64,000 nucleotides of DNA from NCBI GenBank assembly GCA_022578965.1, contig MU400651.1:1-64000 (forward strand), in the 5' to 3' direction. The DNA is from Xylaria sp. FL1777 (lineage: Eukaryota > Ascomycota > Sordariomycetes > Xylariales > Xylariaceae). The notes beneath the pieces were generated by a model. The model did not search any database and was not told the origin of the DNA. It was given only the letters and a program-made list of their open reading frames with translations. The stretch's first letter is position 1. Each line of letters begins with the position of its first letter. The position numbers were made by a program, and so were the translations under genes. This document shows positions 27,709-41,300 of this stretch, piece by piece.

Positions 27709-28187
27709 TATTATAAAATAAGCTAACTAAGCTAATTAAAAAGCTAAATATAAAAAAAACATACATAAAAAAAGTTTTATTTATTAAAAAAATATATATT
27801 TAAACTACTATAAAGGTTTAATATATAAACTTAATAAACTTAAGCGTTAAGTTTATTAAGCTTTAAACTTAAAACAATATAGCGTTAAGTTTATTAAAAA
27901 AAGCAACGTTTATAAATTATTACTATTGTTTTTTTTGTTTATATAATTATACATTTTTTATATTTAGTTATTTATTTAGTTTTTAGCTTTTTAGCTATTA
28001 ATTTTTTATAATTGCTAAGCATTAATATATTTATTATTTTTAAACCTTTAAAACTTTTATTAATGCATAGTAATAAAAGTACCCTAAAAACTTCCTTAAC
28101 GAACTATTATTAAAGATTTTATTATTACTTATAAATTAAAACTCTAAAAGTAAACCTGTTATATTAATATATAACAGGTTTATTATA
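27709..28187 (+). repeat. Element A 3' LTR (479 bp)
   Basis: Begins TATTATAAAATAAGC (TG changed to TA by mutation) and ends TTTATTATA. It aligns along its length to 20,477-20,995 apart from one subrepeat copy. Confidence 0.8.
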
Positions 28188-28542
28188 GTATTTTATTATT
28201 ACTATGTTTTTTTTTAGCAAAGTTAATTTTACTTTTATAGCATATTTGCGTGCTTTTTTTATAGTTACTTTAATATTTTATAAAAATTTAAGCTAAAATT
28301 ATATATTTGTTTTTAAAAATTTTATTTTTAATAAGTTGTTTTTTATAATAAACTTAGTAAAAATGCTTTTAGTAAAGTATTTTGCTTTTTTTTTTGCTTT
28401 TATTATAATTTTTCTTTTTTTAATAAAAAGTAATACCTTTATAGTACTTTTTTATTTATATTAATTAATAACTTTTATAAGTTTTTTATTGCTTTTTATA
28501 TTGTTTATTTTTTTTTTTTAGTATTTCTTTTTAGCTTTTTTT
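28188..28542. other. 355-bp AT-rich spacer between inverted elements A and B
   Basis: AT-rich sequence with no feature recognised. It separates the inverted Gypsy copies A and B and ends in a T-run that directly precedes element B. Confidence 0.6.
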
Positions 28543-29027
28543 TATAACAAACCTATTATATATTAATATAACAGGTTCGCCCTTAAGGTCTTAATTTGCA
28601 AATAACAATAAAATCCTTAATAGTAGTCCGTTAAAAAGGTTTTCAAAGTACTCTTACTACTATGCATTAATAAAAGTCTTAAAGAATTAAATATATTAAT
28701 GCTTAGCAGTTATAAAAAATTAATAGCTAAAAAACTAGAACTAAATAAGTAACTAAGTATAAAAAATACATAATTATATAAACAAAAAAAAAGTAAAAAA
28801 AGTAATAACCTTTTTTAAATCACTGCAAATCTAGTAAGCATTAAATTACTGTAAGCTTAGTAAGCCTTAAATTACTGTAAGCTTAATAAGCCTTAAATTA
28901 CCGTAAGCTTAATAAGCTAAATAAGTTATTACGTAACTTTAGCTCTAGCTAGCAAAAAAAAAAATGCAAAGTATATATAAAAACATTAAACTGCTTTAAA
29001 AGCTACCTTTATGCTAACTTTATAACA
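28543..29027 (-). repeat. Element B LTR, left copy (485 bp)
   Basis: Starts TATAACAAACC (ancestral TGTAACAAACC) and ends CTTTATAACA. It contains three to four tandem subrepeats of about 25 bp (GTAAGCTTAATAAGCCTTAAATT type) at about 28,820-28,920. Confidence 0.8.
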
Positions 29028-30985
29028 TTATTTCCTTTTTTTTAAAATTATTGTTTTAATAATTTTCTATAAGTATTCTTTTTTTTTTTCTTTTTTATAT
29101 ATTATAATATTAAAGCATATTAAAAAAACTAACTGTGTATTTAAAACAAAGCAAAAACTTATTTTTGCTTTCTTTATTAATTCTATTAGCTATAAAGTTA
29201 TGCTTTATTTTTGCTGCTTTAATTAATTATTAATATATAAAATAACAAATAATATGTTTTGTTGTTTTAAATGTATATGCATTAGTTACTTTTGTAATAA
29301 ATTAAAAGTTCTAATTAACTTAATTAATAATATAGTTTTTAAGCATTATTGTTTTTAAAAAAAAAAAAAGCAAGCAAAGCAATAGCTACTTTTAGTTCAA
29401 AAAAAATTAAAACAAGCTTAAAATAGCTTTAACTTTATTTTAAGCAAGTTAGCTTAGCTTTATACATAAAAACGTTTTTTAAAAGCAAAAAGTATTAAAA
29501 TAGTTTAGTAAAAGTTTTAATTCTTAAATAAATTAAACAAAATAAAGCATATTAAAAAAAAACAAAAAGCATTAATAAAAAAGCAAAAACAATAAAAAAA
29601 GCAAGCTAAAGCAACATAAGCTACCTTATTTAAGTTTAATTAAAATTCCTTAAGTATTTTTTTTAAAGTTAACTTTTTTTTTTAGTTTTAAGCAGTTAAA
29701 ATATTAGCAATAAAACTAACTTATAATTACTTTAGCAGTTTTTAAGTATTTTTTAAGTTCTTAAGTATTATTAACATATAAATATCCTTTTTATTTAATA
29801 AAATACTTTAAGTTATTATTATTTTAATAAAAATTTAGTATACTTTTAACTTTATAAACGTTTTAATCTATTTTTATTTTTAGTTATGTTTTAATAAGTG
29901 TTTTAATAAATACTAATTTTAGTAAAAAAATATAAAAAATAAAGTAAATTTATATATTTTTTAGTAATAACAGTTTATAATTAATAAGTAAAATAATTTT
30001 CTTAATTTTAAAAAAGCTAAGTTTTTTAAATTTTAATTTATTGCTTAGTTATTTTGTTTTAATTTAAAAAATATTAATGTTTACGTTTTATTTTTATTAT
30101 AGCAAGTAAACTTTATTTTTTTTCTTAAAAGTTAATTCTTTAGTTCGTTTTTTATTATAATATATTAATATTTATTATTATAAAAACTAAAAATATAATT
30201 ATAGTTTAACTTATAACGTTTTAATTTTTGTTATAATAGTTTTTGCTTAAAATATTATAATTAAAATAGCAAATGCCTTTATTAATGTTTTTTTTTGTTT
30301 TTTAATAGTTGCTTGCTATTTATAAATAGCTTTATATAAAAATATGTTTATATTTTTGTTTATTAATATATTATATAAAATTTATGCTATTAATAATAGT
30401 TTTACTTAATTGTTTTATTAATAATTAATATAACTCTATAAATATTATTTTAGTATTTAGTTTAGTTTTTTTATTTGTTTATTTGTTTATAAGTAATAAA
30501 CAGTTAAAAACTTTAGTTTAACACTAATAAATTTAAAAAAACTAGTTTTAAACTTAAAAATAAACAATTTATTTTAGTTTAAAACAATTCTTTTTAATAA
30601 CTTATGCTTATTTAAATATTAGCATATAAAAGCATATGCAAGTTATTTAGCTATTATATTTTCTTTAAACAATAAAAAGTAAGCATATTTAATAAGTTTA
30701 TTAAGAATAACTTATATTTTATTATATTATACTTTTATAACTAAATTAATTAATAAAAATAATGCTATAATAAAATTTTAAGCAATAGTATACTATGCTT
30801 ATTTAAATATTTATATAAGTTATAGCAGTTTATAAAGCTTATATTAAGTTACTTTAGCTTTATTACAAATATTATACTTTTTTATAATAAATTTAACTAT
30901 GTTTTATAGTTTTAAAAAATCGTATTTTTTTTATAGTTGTTTAACTGTTTTTGTTGCTTTTTAATATTTATATAATAAGTATTTA

Positions 30986-31272
30986 TGTTAAATAAGCTTT
31001 GTACGATCGTACGTTTAATATATATGTGCTAAAACAAAGTATAATAATCTTTGTATTATAAGCTGTTTATATTTTATATGTTTAAAAAAAAAGAAGGTTT
31101 ATATGAAGCAAAGGTTTTTCTTTATGTATAAGAACTTTGTTAGCGTACAAGTTAAGCTAACACTAAGATTACTTCGGTTTATGTAATAGCTTTTGCATAA
31201 AGTGGTTTTTATACAAAACTTATTATATGTACTATATATAGGAGTTATAACTAATAATTAGTTATTTTAACA
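30986..31272. repeat. Element D left LTR (287 bp)
   Basis: A direct repeat of 38,075-38,361. Differences are transitions on either copy, for example TACGATCGTACG here against TATAATTATAC in the partner. Confidence 0.8.
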
Positions 31273-31764
31273 CTAGCTATTTTTTTTTTAGTTGCAATTC
31301 TTTTTATATAATGCTATTTAAAAGAAATAAAAAAGAATGGTTTTATAGGGAATTAAACACTTAATACTTTAGTTTTTGCAAAAAAAAGGTTGTTTATATG
31401 TTTGCTTTTTTTAAACTTTATAGTTGTATAAAGCTTAAGTTTAAAAGTAGTTGCTTTTTAAATAAAGCACTTAGACTTTTGTGCGGTTTAATTATTGCTA
31501 GCATAATTAAAGTTCTTTATTTTTATTGTTATATAGCTAACTAACGTTAGCTAATAGTATAAAGTAAAATATTAGCAATAAATAATTTATACTAAGGTTA
31601 ATTAAAGGTTTCTTTTTTATATAGTAGCAAGTTTAATAATGTACTAAAGTATAAAAGCTAAGCTTTATTTATAAAAAAAGCTTAAATTTTGCAGTGCTTT
31701 TTGTTATTTTTATATTTCTAGACTTTTTACTTTGTATAGCTGCTTATTTTACTATTAGCTGCTT

Positions 31765-31853
31765 TATATATATATATATATATACTTATAATAGCTTTAT
31801 ATTTAGTTATTTTTATATATATATTTATATATATATATATATATATTTATATA
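31765..31853. repeat. (TA)n microsatellite tracts in element D
   Basis: Two alternating TA runs, 31,765-31,784 and about 31,814-31,853, just inside the left LTR of element D. They generate the spurious Y/I-rich frame at 31,694-31,876. Confidence 0.7.
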
Positions 31854-34800
31854 ATAGCTGTTTTACTATAATATAATATTAATAGTTGCTAGCTTTGCGT
31901 TATAAGCTAAAACAGTGGTTATAACGTTATATAACTACTAACTAATAATTTTAGTAATTAATTGTTTTTTTAGTTGCTATATATAAATATATATATTTAT
32001 TTTTTTTTTGTATAGCTTATTATTTAAGTAGTTTACTAATAATTGTTTATTATATAAAAAGTAATAAGTTTTAAGTTATATTAATGCTTTTAGTTAATAT
32101 TAAGGTTTAAATTTTGTATAGTGCTTTAATTGTTTTTACTATAGCTTAAATAATTTGTTATAAAGGCTATTTTTGTGCGGTATTTATTTAGTTACATAGT
32201 ATTATAGTTACTTTATATAGCTAAAATGCTTATATAAACTATAAAAGCTTTTTATTTTAAAGTTGCTAATAAGTAGTAAAATTTTAAAATAATATATATA
32301 TTATGTATATTTAGTAATTATATAGTGCTTGTTATAATTATTATGCTTAAATAAATAAAAAAAAGTTAAATATTACATAATAGTTTAATAAAAAAAGTAA
32401 AAAAAAATGTTAAGCACTTATGTATAGCTTAAAAAATAGTTATATAAAAAGAAATATAAAATTTGTAATATTTTATAGTTTTTAGTGTTTTTTTTAAAAT
32501 TAAATATATTTGCTTGTTGCTTTTTTACTTATTATATAATTATTATAACGATTTTTATACAAAAGTATTTTTTTGACTTTTTTTTTTAATTTGTTTATAT
32601 AAAGGTTGTTTTTACTTTTTTTTTATAAATGCTTTTATTTGTACAGTTAGCTAGTTTGTAAATACTAAGGTTTTTAGCGCTTAGTTTAGTGTTTTTTTTA
32701 TAAACGCGTTAGTTAGATTATTTTTGCTATTAATTTATTATATTTTAAAGATTTTTTTCTTTTTGTATAACTTTTTAAATAATATAATATTAATTATAAG
32801 GCGTTTTTTTTAGGTAGTTTTTAGCTTTACTAAACAGTTATATAACGATTTTAAGTTTAAATATAGTATAGCAAAAATTAGAAGTATTTTTAGCGTAGCT
32901 ATAATTTTTTAAAGTATTATATAAAAAGCTATAGCGCTATTAAAGCTATTTATTATGTTATATAATTTACTAGCTAGCATACTTTACGTTATTTGTTTAT
33001 ATTTGCTAAAGTTTTAATATATAATGTTTTTTTTAATTTTAAAAGCTAGGTTTTTTTTTGTATAGTGCTTTATTATAAGTATAATAATAAATCTAAGTTA
33101 TAAAGTTATATTAGTATTATTTGCAAATAAATTATTTGTAAAAATAAATAGTTTTATATAGCTTAAATTTAAAAATATAAACGTTAATTTATAGTTATAA
33201 TTATTTATTTGTTATTTAATTTTATAGTTTAAATTTTTAATATTTGCTAGTGCTAAGTTAGTTATTTAAGCAGTAGCTATAAAGTTATATATAGCTTTTA
33301 GTTAGCAAATATTACTTATATAAGCGCTATATATATATTAAAAAACATATTGCTATATAGCATTTTTTATATAAAAGTTAATTAAAGCTAGTTAGTTTGT
33401 TTAGCTTTTTTATATAAATGTTATATTTTTTTTATATAAAAAGGTAACTTAACTACTGTTAAATTTAATGGGGTAATTTTGTTATAAAGTTTTTTTTAGC
33501 TTTATATAAAACTTTGCTTTATATAATTTACGTTTTTTTTTCGTTAAAAATTTAGGTATAATAAAACTAAACGTATTGTTTATTTATAAACTTATAATGC
33601 TAAATTTATATAAAGGTTTTAATATAAACAATAAACATAAGTTATACGTAAAGATTATTATACTAAGTTTTTTATAGTAATATTAGTAGTAAGTTTTAAA
33701 TTAATATAGCTTTAATTTAGTTAAGCTATATAATAGTTATATAATTTATATAATAGTTTTTTTAAAATACTTTAAAATAAGTTTAAAAAGTAGTTATGCA
33801 AAGATTTTTTATGTAAGCTTGTTTTTTAATTGTACATATGTTTATATAATATTTTAAAGTTTGCTTAAAGCGTTAAAGTTTTAAATTAGCAAAAGGCTTA
33901 AAGCTAGCAATAGCTATTAGCTTATTTGCTAAATTGTTAGTAATTAAGTTAATACAGTTTTTTTTTTTGTATTATTATAGCTTTATATAACTAATTTAAA
34001 CTTTTTGTATAGCTTAGTTGTTTTTTTTTTGATTTTTTATATAAAGCAAAACTTAAAAATTTAAGTGTTATTATATTTGTTTAGATTATATTTTACAAAT
34101 TAAAAAACACTTTATATAATAAAATTATTAATTTTTATAGCGTTTAATTTTTTAAACAAAGCGCTAAAAGTGCTAATAATGCTGTTTTTATGCAACTTTA
34201 TTGCTAAAGTATAGTTTTGTTCTTTTTTTAAAGTTAAGAATAAATTATTAATGTTTTATATAAATGCTATAAAAAAGTTCTTAGCTTTTTTAAGTTTTCT
34301 GTGTTTTTTTTGTATAGCTAGTTTTATAGCTAGTTTTATAGTAGTTATATTTTTTTTTTTATTATTTGCTAAAATATGTTTAGTTATATAGTAATATAGC
34401 TTAACTTATGTTTATTTAAAGCAGATTAAGCTGTTTATAAAGTTAATAATTATATTAGGTTTTTTAATTAATTATATTTTGTACGGTTTTTTTTAGCTTT
34501 GCTTTTTACGCTATATAAAGACTTTATTGCATAAAAGTAAAAATAATACTTTGTATAAAGCTAGCTTATTACGTTTATAAATTATATAGCTAATTTTAAC
34601 TTTTGTTTGTTTTTTGCAAAGCATTTTTATAGCTTTTTTAACTGCTTTAGCTCTTTATATAATATTTAGCAAAAAAAAAAAGTTTTAATTAACTTTTAAA
34701 TATGCCTTAAATATAAAAAGCATTAAAACTAAGCTATTAAGCTTTATAGTATTATTTAAAGCTTTAACTGCTATTTATAAAATTAATTTATTTTTTATAT

Positions 34801-37800
34801 AATAACTTAGTTTAGCTTTTAGTATGTTATATATATAATAAAAAAATTTATATGCTTTTTTTATTTTGCTAATAGTTTAATAAGCTTTAATAAGCATTTT
34901 TTAGCACTTTATATTTATAATTTTAGCTTAGTTTTAAAATTCTTTAAACAAAAAGTTTATATTAAAGTTATATATAATATAGTCTAAAAGTTTTTAATAT
35001 ATATTAATTTAGCATTTATATAAAGCTTTTTAAGCGTTTTATGCAAACATAGATTTTAAAAATATAGCTGCTTAAAATAATATAGCTATATTAATTATAT
35101 ATAAAACTTGCTTATTATTTATTTGTATAGCATTAATTATAACTTTATAATTAAAGTTATAATTATTTTTAATTATAAACTTAAAACAATAAAGTGTTTA
35201 ATTATATAACTAGCAATAATAATAAAACTTTTAAATTTTTTTTAAAGTAAAGCAATTAACATTATAGTTTATATAATTAAATATATTATATAGTTTTTTT
35301 GTATAAAAATATTTAAAGCGTTTATAAAGCTTTTAAAGTTCTGTTTTTATAAAATATAAACTTGTTTTATATAAGCTAATATTAAAAAACAAGTGTTTTT
35401 ATTTTTATATAATAAGAATAGTTTTTTTGTTTTATTATATAATAACGTTTTTTATGTTATTAAAGTATGTTTTTAAGTAGTTAACGTTCTTTAATAAAAA
35501 TAAAAAAAAAGTAAAAATATTTAAAATATAATATATAGTTATACTAAAAGCATTTTTTATTTATATAGTATTTATAGCACTTATAGTATTACTTTTGCTA
35601 AAACAAATATAAACATTACTTAAAATTTAACTAACTTTTATATAAAAATATATTTAAAAGTATGCTTTTAATTAAGCTTTTTTTACTGTTAAATAATTAA
35701 AAGCGTTAATATTTTAAAGTTTACTTTAGTAGTTTATACAATAATAATTACTTAATATAAACTAATTATATAGCATTATTATTTTATAGTTTTAAATGTT
35801 TTTTTTTGTTATATAATAAAAAAATGCGCTATTTATTAAATATTAAGTAATTTAGTTATTAAATTTTTTATTAATATTTTTAGTACTGTTATTTAACTTT
35901 AAATATTTTTTATATTTTGTTATGTATAAAAAAAATTCTTTTAAAATAAGTTTTTAGCTATAAATTATTTTGTGCAAATTAAAAAATACGTTTTTTATAC
36001 AAGCTTTTTTTTAAAAAGTATAGCATATTAACTAGCAGCTTTTTTTTTAGCAAACAAAGCATTTTTTGTTTATATAAAAGTTTTAGTTCTTTTAGTTATA
36101 GCTTTAAAAATAGTTTAGCTGTTTAATTAATTAACTTAATAACTTTAATATAAATTTAAGTTATTAGTTTTTTATATAGCTATAATTATATTTTTAGTTT
36201 ATAAAGTATAATTTATTATTTTTTTATACGAAAGTTTTTGCTATACTATTTAATGTTATATATAAGCATGCTTATAAATTAGCAAAAAATCTTTTATATA
36301 TAAGTTTTTAAAAGATTAATGCTATAGCTAATTTTAGTATACTTTAATATGCTTATATAATATTTATACTTAGTTAAATTTTGCTTTAGTAGCTAGCGCT
36401 AAATGTTTGCTATGCTTTTTTAAGCTTATTAAGCATTAATTTATATACTTTATATAAAGCTAAACTTAGGTTATTTTTTTTTATTTATATAAAAAAAACT
36501 ATAGTTTAGTTAGCTTAATATTAGCTATAATTTATATTAGTATTAAAATAAGTATTTATTATATAATATATTTTATTTTATGTTTTGTTTAAACTAATAT
36601 AATTAATAAAAAAGTTCTTTATATAACTTTTTAAAATATATAAAAATATAGCATAGTATTAATTTTTTGTAATTTTAATATATTAGCAAACAATAATAAA
36701 TAAACAAGCTTTATTATATAATAAGTTATATAGTTTGCTTATATAGTTTTAGCTTAAATTTTAGCTTTTTTAAAAAGCAATATATTTGTTAAAAAGTATA
36801 GATTTATTTTGTATAAACTTTATTAAAAGTAAGTTAAAAAACGTGCTTTTAATAGCTAGATTTAATATTATATAAATATATGTTTTTTGCTTTAATGTTT
36901 GCAGTAAATAATGCTAAACAAAGTATTTATATATTAGTTAAAAAATTAGTTTATAGCTTGCTTTTGTTATATAAAAATTAAACAGCTTAAAAAGATTTTA
37001 GTATTTAATATTTAGCTAAATTAATTGCAGTTAATGTTTATATTATTACGTTTAAAATTATATGTTAAAACTTAAGTTTTTAAAAAGTAGTTTAGTATAT
37101 AAATAGTTTAAAAAGTTTTAACTATTATATAAAAAAGTATTTAGCTGTTAGCTTAGTATTAAAAATATTGCTAATAGTTAAATAGTTATTATATAATAAA
37201 TATTTAGTAGTTTTTTTAATTTTCTAATTATAAAGTTTTTGTAAGCTATTTTTATAAGCTTTTAAATTATAGTTGTTTTTAATATTAAGTAGATTTTTTT
37301 TAACTTAAGGTTTTTAAGCAAAGCGTTTTATATGCTTTAATAAATTTTCTAGAAATAATCTTTTGTTTATTTTTTAAAAGTTTTAGCAAACTTTTCTTAA
37401 AAATAATTTAATAGTTTATAAAAATATAAATAGTTAGCATAATAAAATGCTAGCTTAATATTTAGCTTAATTTTAGTTGTATAGCTAAAATTAATTTTTT
37501 AGCTTTATATTTTAAAATTAATTTAAACATTTATTTGTTATATGCTTATTAAAACGTTTTTAGTTAAATCTTTATACGTAAAAGTAATTAGCTTTAACTT
37601 TAAAAGCGTTATAAATAGTTGTTTGTTTTTTTAAAACATAGTAAATTCGGCTAAATTGTATAATATATTTAATTTTATATTTAAGTTATATAAGTTGCTG
37701 TTTTGCTTTTATATAGCAATATAATTAATATATTGCTTAGTATTTATATAGCAATATAATTAAAAGAGTAGTAAAGTTACTTGCTATTTTTTTTATTTTG

Positions 37801-38074
37801 TTTTTAGTATTAATAAATAGGTTAAAAGTTTAGTTTTTATACGTAAATAAATTGGATTTTTTCTTTTTTTTTTTATATGTGCTTACTTTAGCTAATTAAA
37901 AAAAATAAACTAAACAATATGTTTATATATTAAAAGAAAAACAAGCATAATATAAAAAACAAATTTTTTTTTAACAGGTTAAAATAAAAGTATGTTATAT
38001 AACTTTGTTATTATTTTAGCTAATTTATAGTTTGTTGCAAGTAAATTAAAAGTGCAAATATAATTATTAATTAG

Positions 38075-38361
38075 TATTAAATAAGCTTTATATAATTATA
38101 CATTTAATATATATATGCTAAAATAAAGTATAATAATCTTTATATTATAAGCTGTTTATATTTTGTATGTTTAAAAGAAAAAAAGGTTTGTACGAAGCTA
38201 AAGTTCTTTTTTATATGTAAGAACTTTGCTAGCATATAAGCTAAGCTAATACTAAGATTACTTCGGTTTATGCGATAGCCTTTGCACGAAGTGGTCTTTA
38301 TGCAAAACTTATTATACGTACTATATATAGGAGTTGCAACTAATAACCAGTTATTTTAACA
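38075..38361. repeat. Element D right LTR (287 bp)
   Basis: The direct-repeat partner of 30,986-31,272. It retains C and G at several places where the left copy is mutated (for example TGCGATAGCCTTTGCACGAAG), so the two LTRs decayed independently. Confidence 0.8.
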
Positions 38362-41300
38362 ATTCATAAAATTCCTTAATAAACTTATCTTGTAAAAATT
38401 CCAGTAAATAAACCTTATGTTTATATATTAACTCATCTTTTTTTAATTTTTTATATTTTTGTAGTTTTGCTAACTTTTTTAAGTTATAAGCTTATTATAG
38501 CTATATATTTATAAAGTTCTTAAGTATAACTTTAATTTTTAAGCTTTTATTTCTTTAAAAATATAATACTTAAATGTTTTTTTTTAAAACTTTAAATCTT
38601 TTTTAACTTTGTTAGCTTAATATATTTGCTTAAATGTTTTTGTTTTTTTTAATGTAGCATATTTTAAAGTTAAATTTAAAAAAAAAAACTATTTAATTTT
38701 TATATTATTTAATAATTTTTTATATAATTATAAATTTCGTTAAGTTTTAATAATTTAAATAAATCTTAATTAGCTTTATAGTTCTTATAAAAAACAGTTC
38801 TTATTTTTTAAATGCTATAATAATTATAAGCAGTTTTTTATTATATATAAAATATTATAATGCTATATTTTATAATGCTTTAAAATAATAAGCTATTAAA
38901 TATTATTTTTTGTTATTTTTTAGTTGTTTTAAAACTTTTGCAATTATACTATTTAAAACATTTATTTTTAGCTTTTTCTTTTTTTATAAATTAAGTAGTT
39001 TAACTATAAAATTAAAAGTAATTTTTAGTTTTAGTTCTTTAAAAGCTTTTTAAGCTTTCTTTAAAATTAAAAAAAATTTTCTTTTGTATTTTTTTTTTAT
39101 ATACTTTATAAAGTAAAATGCTATTTTTTTAAAGTTTTAAATTAACATTTAAACATAGTTTAAAAATCTTAATGCTTATTGTATGTTTATAATAGTAGCT
39201 AAATTAAATATTTTCTAGTTTTATATTGTATTAATTTTTAACTATTAAATTTATATTTGTTTTAAAGTAATTATAAATCCTAAAAAGTTAATCTTTTATA
39301 TATGCTATATATACTTTTTTATATTAAGTTATAATTTTGCTTGTTTAAGTGTTTTTAACACTTAAGTTATATGTTTTTTATGTTTTTTTAGTATTTTAAA
39401 ATAAATTAAAATATTATTTAAATAAATAAACATAAACTTATTTAAAACCTTCTGTAAAATTATTATTATTATATATTAAAAGCTAACTAATATATTTTGT
39501 AGTTTTTATAGCATAACTATATACTTATATAGTTTATATACTATTTATATAGCAGTTTTTTATTTTTTTTTTTTAGCTATTTTAATAGCATAATATTTAT
39601 TTAAAATATTAATTATTATAAACTATTTTGCTTAACTAATGTTTTTTTTATAGTTACTAGCAAAATAAAAAAATATTTATTTGCAATAATAATTATGTTT
39701 AATAATTAATAATTAATTATTATTTGCTATATTAGTTTTTTTTTTTTATTAATTAATTGTTTTTTATTTTTTATTTTAAGTACTAGTACTATAAAATATT
39801 TAGCAAATAACTAAAACTTTTTTAAAAATCCTTTTGTTAAGTTTTTTTAAATATATTTCTATAAAACATTTATTTTATTTAAGCTTATATAGTATACTTA
39901 ATAAAGCTTTAATTAACATTTTTTTTTAATAAAAATATAATAGTTTTATAAGCTATGTTTAAAAAGTTTTTTTTTTTTTTTTTTTTAAATAGTTTATAAA
40001 ATCTATAATATACTTTTAGTATTTTGTTTAAGATTTTTTTTGCAATTTTTCTAATTTTTTTGCTTTATTTTTTATTTTCTTAATTAATAGTTTTTACTTT
40101 TTATTAAATTAAAAAATTACTAGTTTTTAGCTATAGTATTTTTAAAATAATATTATAATTAAATATATTAATAATATTTAATATAATTTGCTTTTTATAT
40201 TTTTATATAAATATATTAAAAAGTTTAGTTTTTTTAAGTATATAACTGTTATTATAGCTAAAAGTACTTTTATTAAATTTTTTAATTTTTTAAAATTTTT
40301 GCTTATATTTTTAAAAAATTTCATTTTATTTTGCTACTTTAAGTAAAATTATATTAGCTTATATTTTTAAATTAATTAAAGTATTATACTTTTTTTTTTA
40401 ATATATAAGTTTAACTTTAAATTAATTTCTTTAGTTATTGCATTAAACTTTATATAAAGCCTTAATTTTTTTAGCTATTTGCTATTTTTTAATAAATGCT
40501 TATTTTGTTTTTTAATTTTTCTTTATAAAATATTTAAGTGCTTATTTTATTTAATACTTTAAATATTATTATATTTTATTTTGTTTTTGCTTTTAAGTAA
40601 ACTTTAAATTGCAGTTTTTAAGCTTTTTTACTTTTAGCAACTATTTTTTAATATAATTATACTTTAATTAGCTAGTAATATTTATAGTAATTATTTTTAT
40701 ATTTTTTTAAAATAATATTATAAATATAGTTAAAATTTTCTTTAAATGTTATAAATCTTTATAAATCTTTATAATAAACTATAATTATAACTAACTACTT
40801 TAATTTATAAAAGTTCTATATTTTTATTTTTATAATTTATTTAAAAAACTAATTATTTTTTAATTTATTAAGTAAATATTAATAGCAATAATATATTATA
40901 TAACAATTTTATAATACTTTATTATATTTTAGATTTTTTAAGCATAAAATATTATTATTGTTTTTTATTATAGTTTTATTATAATAATAACTTTTAGCAA
41001 TTAGTTAAATTGCTAGCTTTAGTTTTTAAAATATATTAGTTTTTATGCTAACTATTAATACTTTTTTATTTTATTATATTTAAAGCAATTTAAGCTATAA
41101 AAATACTTTATTTATTTTTATTAATTCTTTTTTTATAGTATTTTTTATAGCTTTTAATTTTATTTATTTTTGCTTTAAAGTTTTATAAGTTTTATTTTTT
41201 TAAGTTTATTTAATAATTAAATATTTTAATAGTTCATAATTAGTTTAATAATTATACTATTTATAATTATAGTTTTATTTTTTTAAATATAACTTTTTTT

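Larger units (their letters stand above)
20477..28187 (+). mobile_element. Element A: RIP-decayed Ty3/Gypsy LTR retrotransposon
   Basis: Direct LTRs at 20,477-20,995 (519 bp) and 27,709-28,187 (479 bp), TGTTA...TTACA type, bound an internal region of about 6.7 kb. On the plus strand a Gag zinc knuckle survives at 22,327-22,368 as C-x2-C-x4-H-x4-C with two stops in the last spacer. The reverse transcriptase box survives as Y-L-N-N (ancestral Y-L-D-D) at 24,681-24,692, followed by I-L-I-Y and K-T-L-K-K-H. An A-rich tract at 27,691-27,708 is in the place of the polypurine tract. The flanking 5-mers (CTGCT left, GTATT right) do not match, so the target duplication is lost or the flanks were rearranged. 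It starts only about 12 bp beyond element C's flank. No coding capacity remains. Confidence 0.85.
30986..38361. mobile_element. Element D: LTR retrotransposon nested in element B
   Basis: Direct LTRs at 30,986-31,272 and 38,075-38,361 begin TGTTAAATAA / TATTAAATAA and end TTATTTTAACA, giving short terminal inverted repeats. The flanking 5-mers ATTTA (30,981-30,985) and ATTCA (38,362-38,366) agree except for one C-to-T change, so they are a target duplication. Joining the two outer flanks restores the sequence found uninterrupted, inverted, in element A near 25,690-25,760. The internal 6.8 kb is too decayed for me to find a reverse transcriptase box, so Copia or Gypsy cannot be decided. An A-rich tract next to the left LTR, read on the minus strand, hints at minus-strand orientation. 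Confidence 0.8.

Noticed and set aside
20472..28192. Target-site duplication for element A
   Set aside because: The flanking 5-mers CTGCT and GTATT differ even when RIP transitions are allowed.
30986..38361. Assignment of element D to the Copia superfamily
   Set aside because: No Y-x-D-D box, integrase or GLKQ-type motif could be read on either strand; size and LTR ends alone do not decide it.
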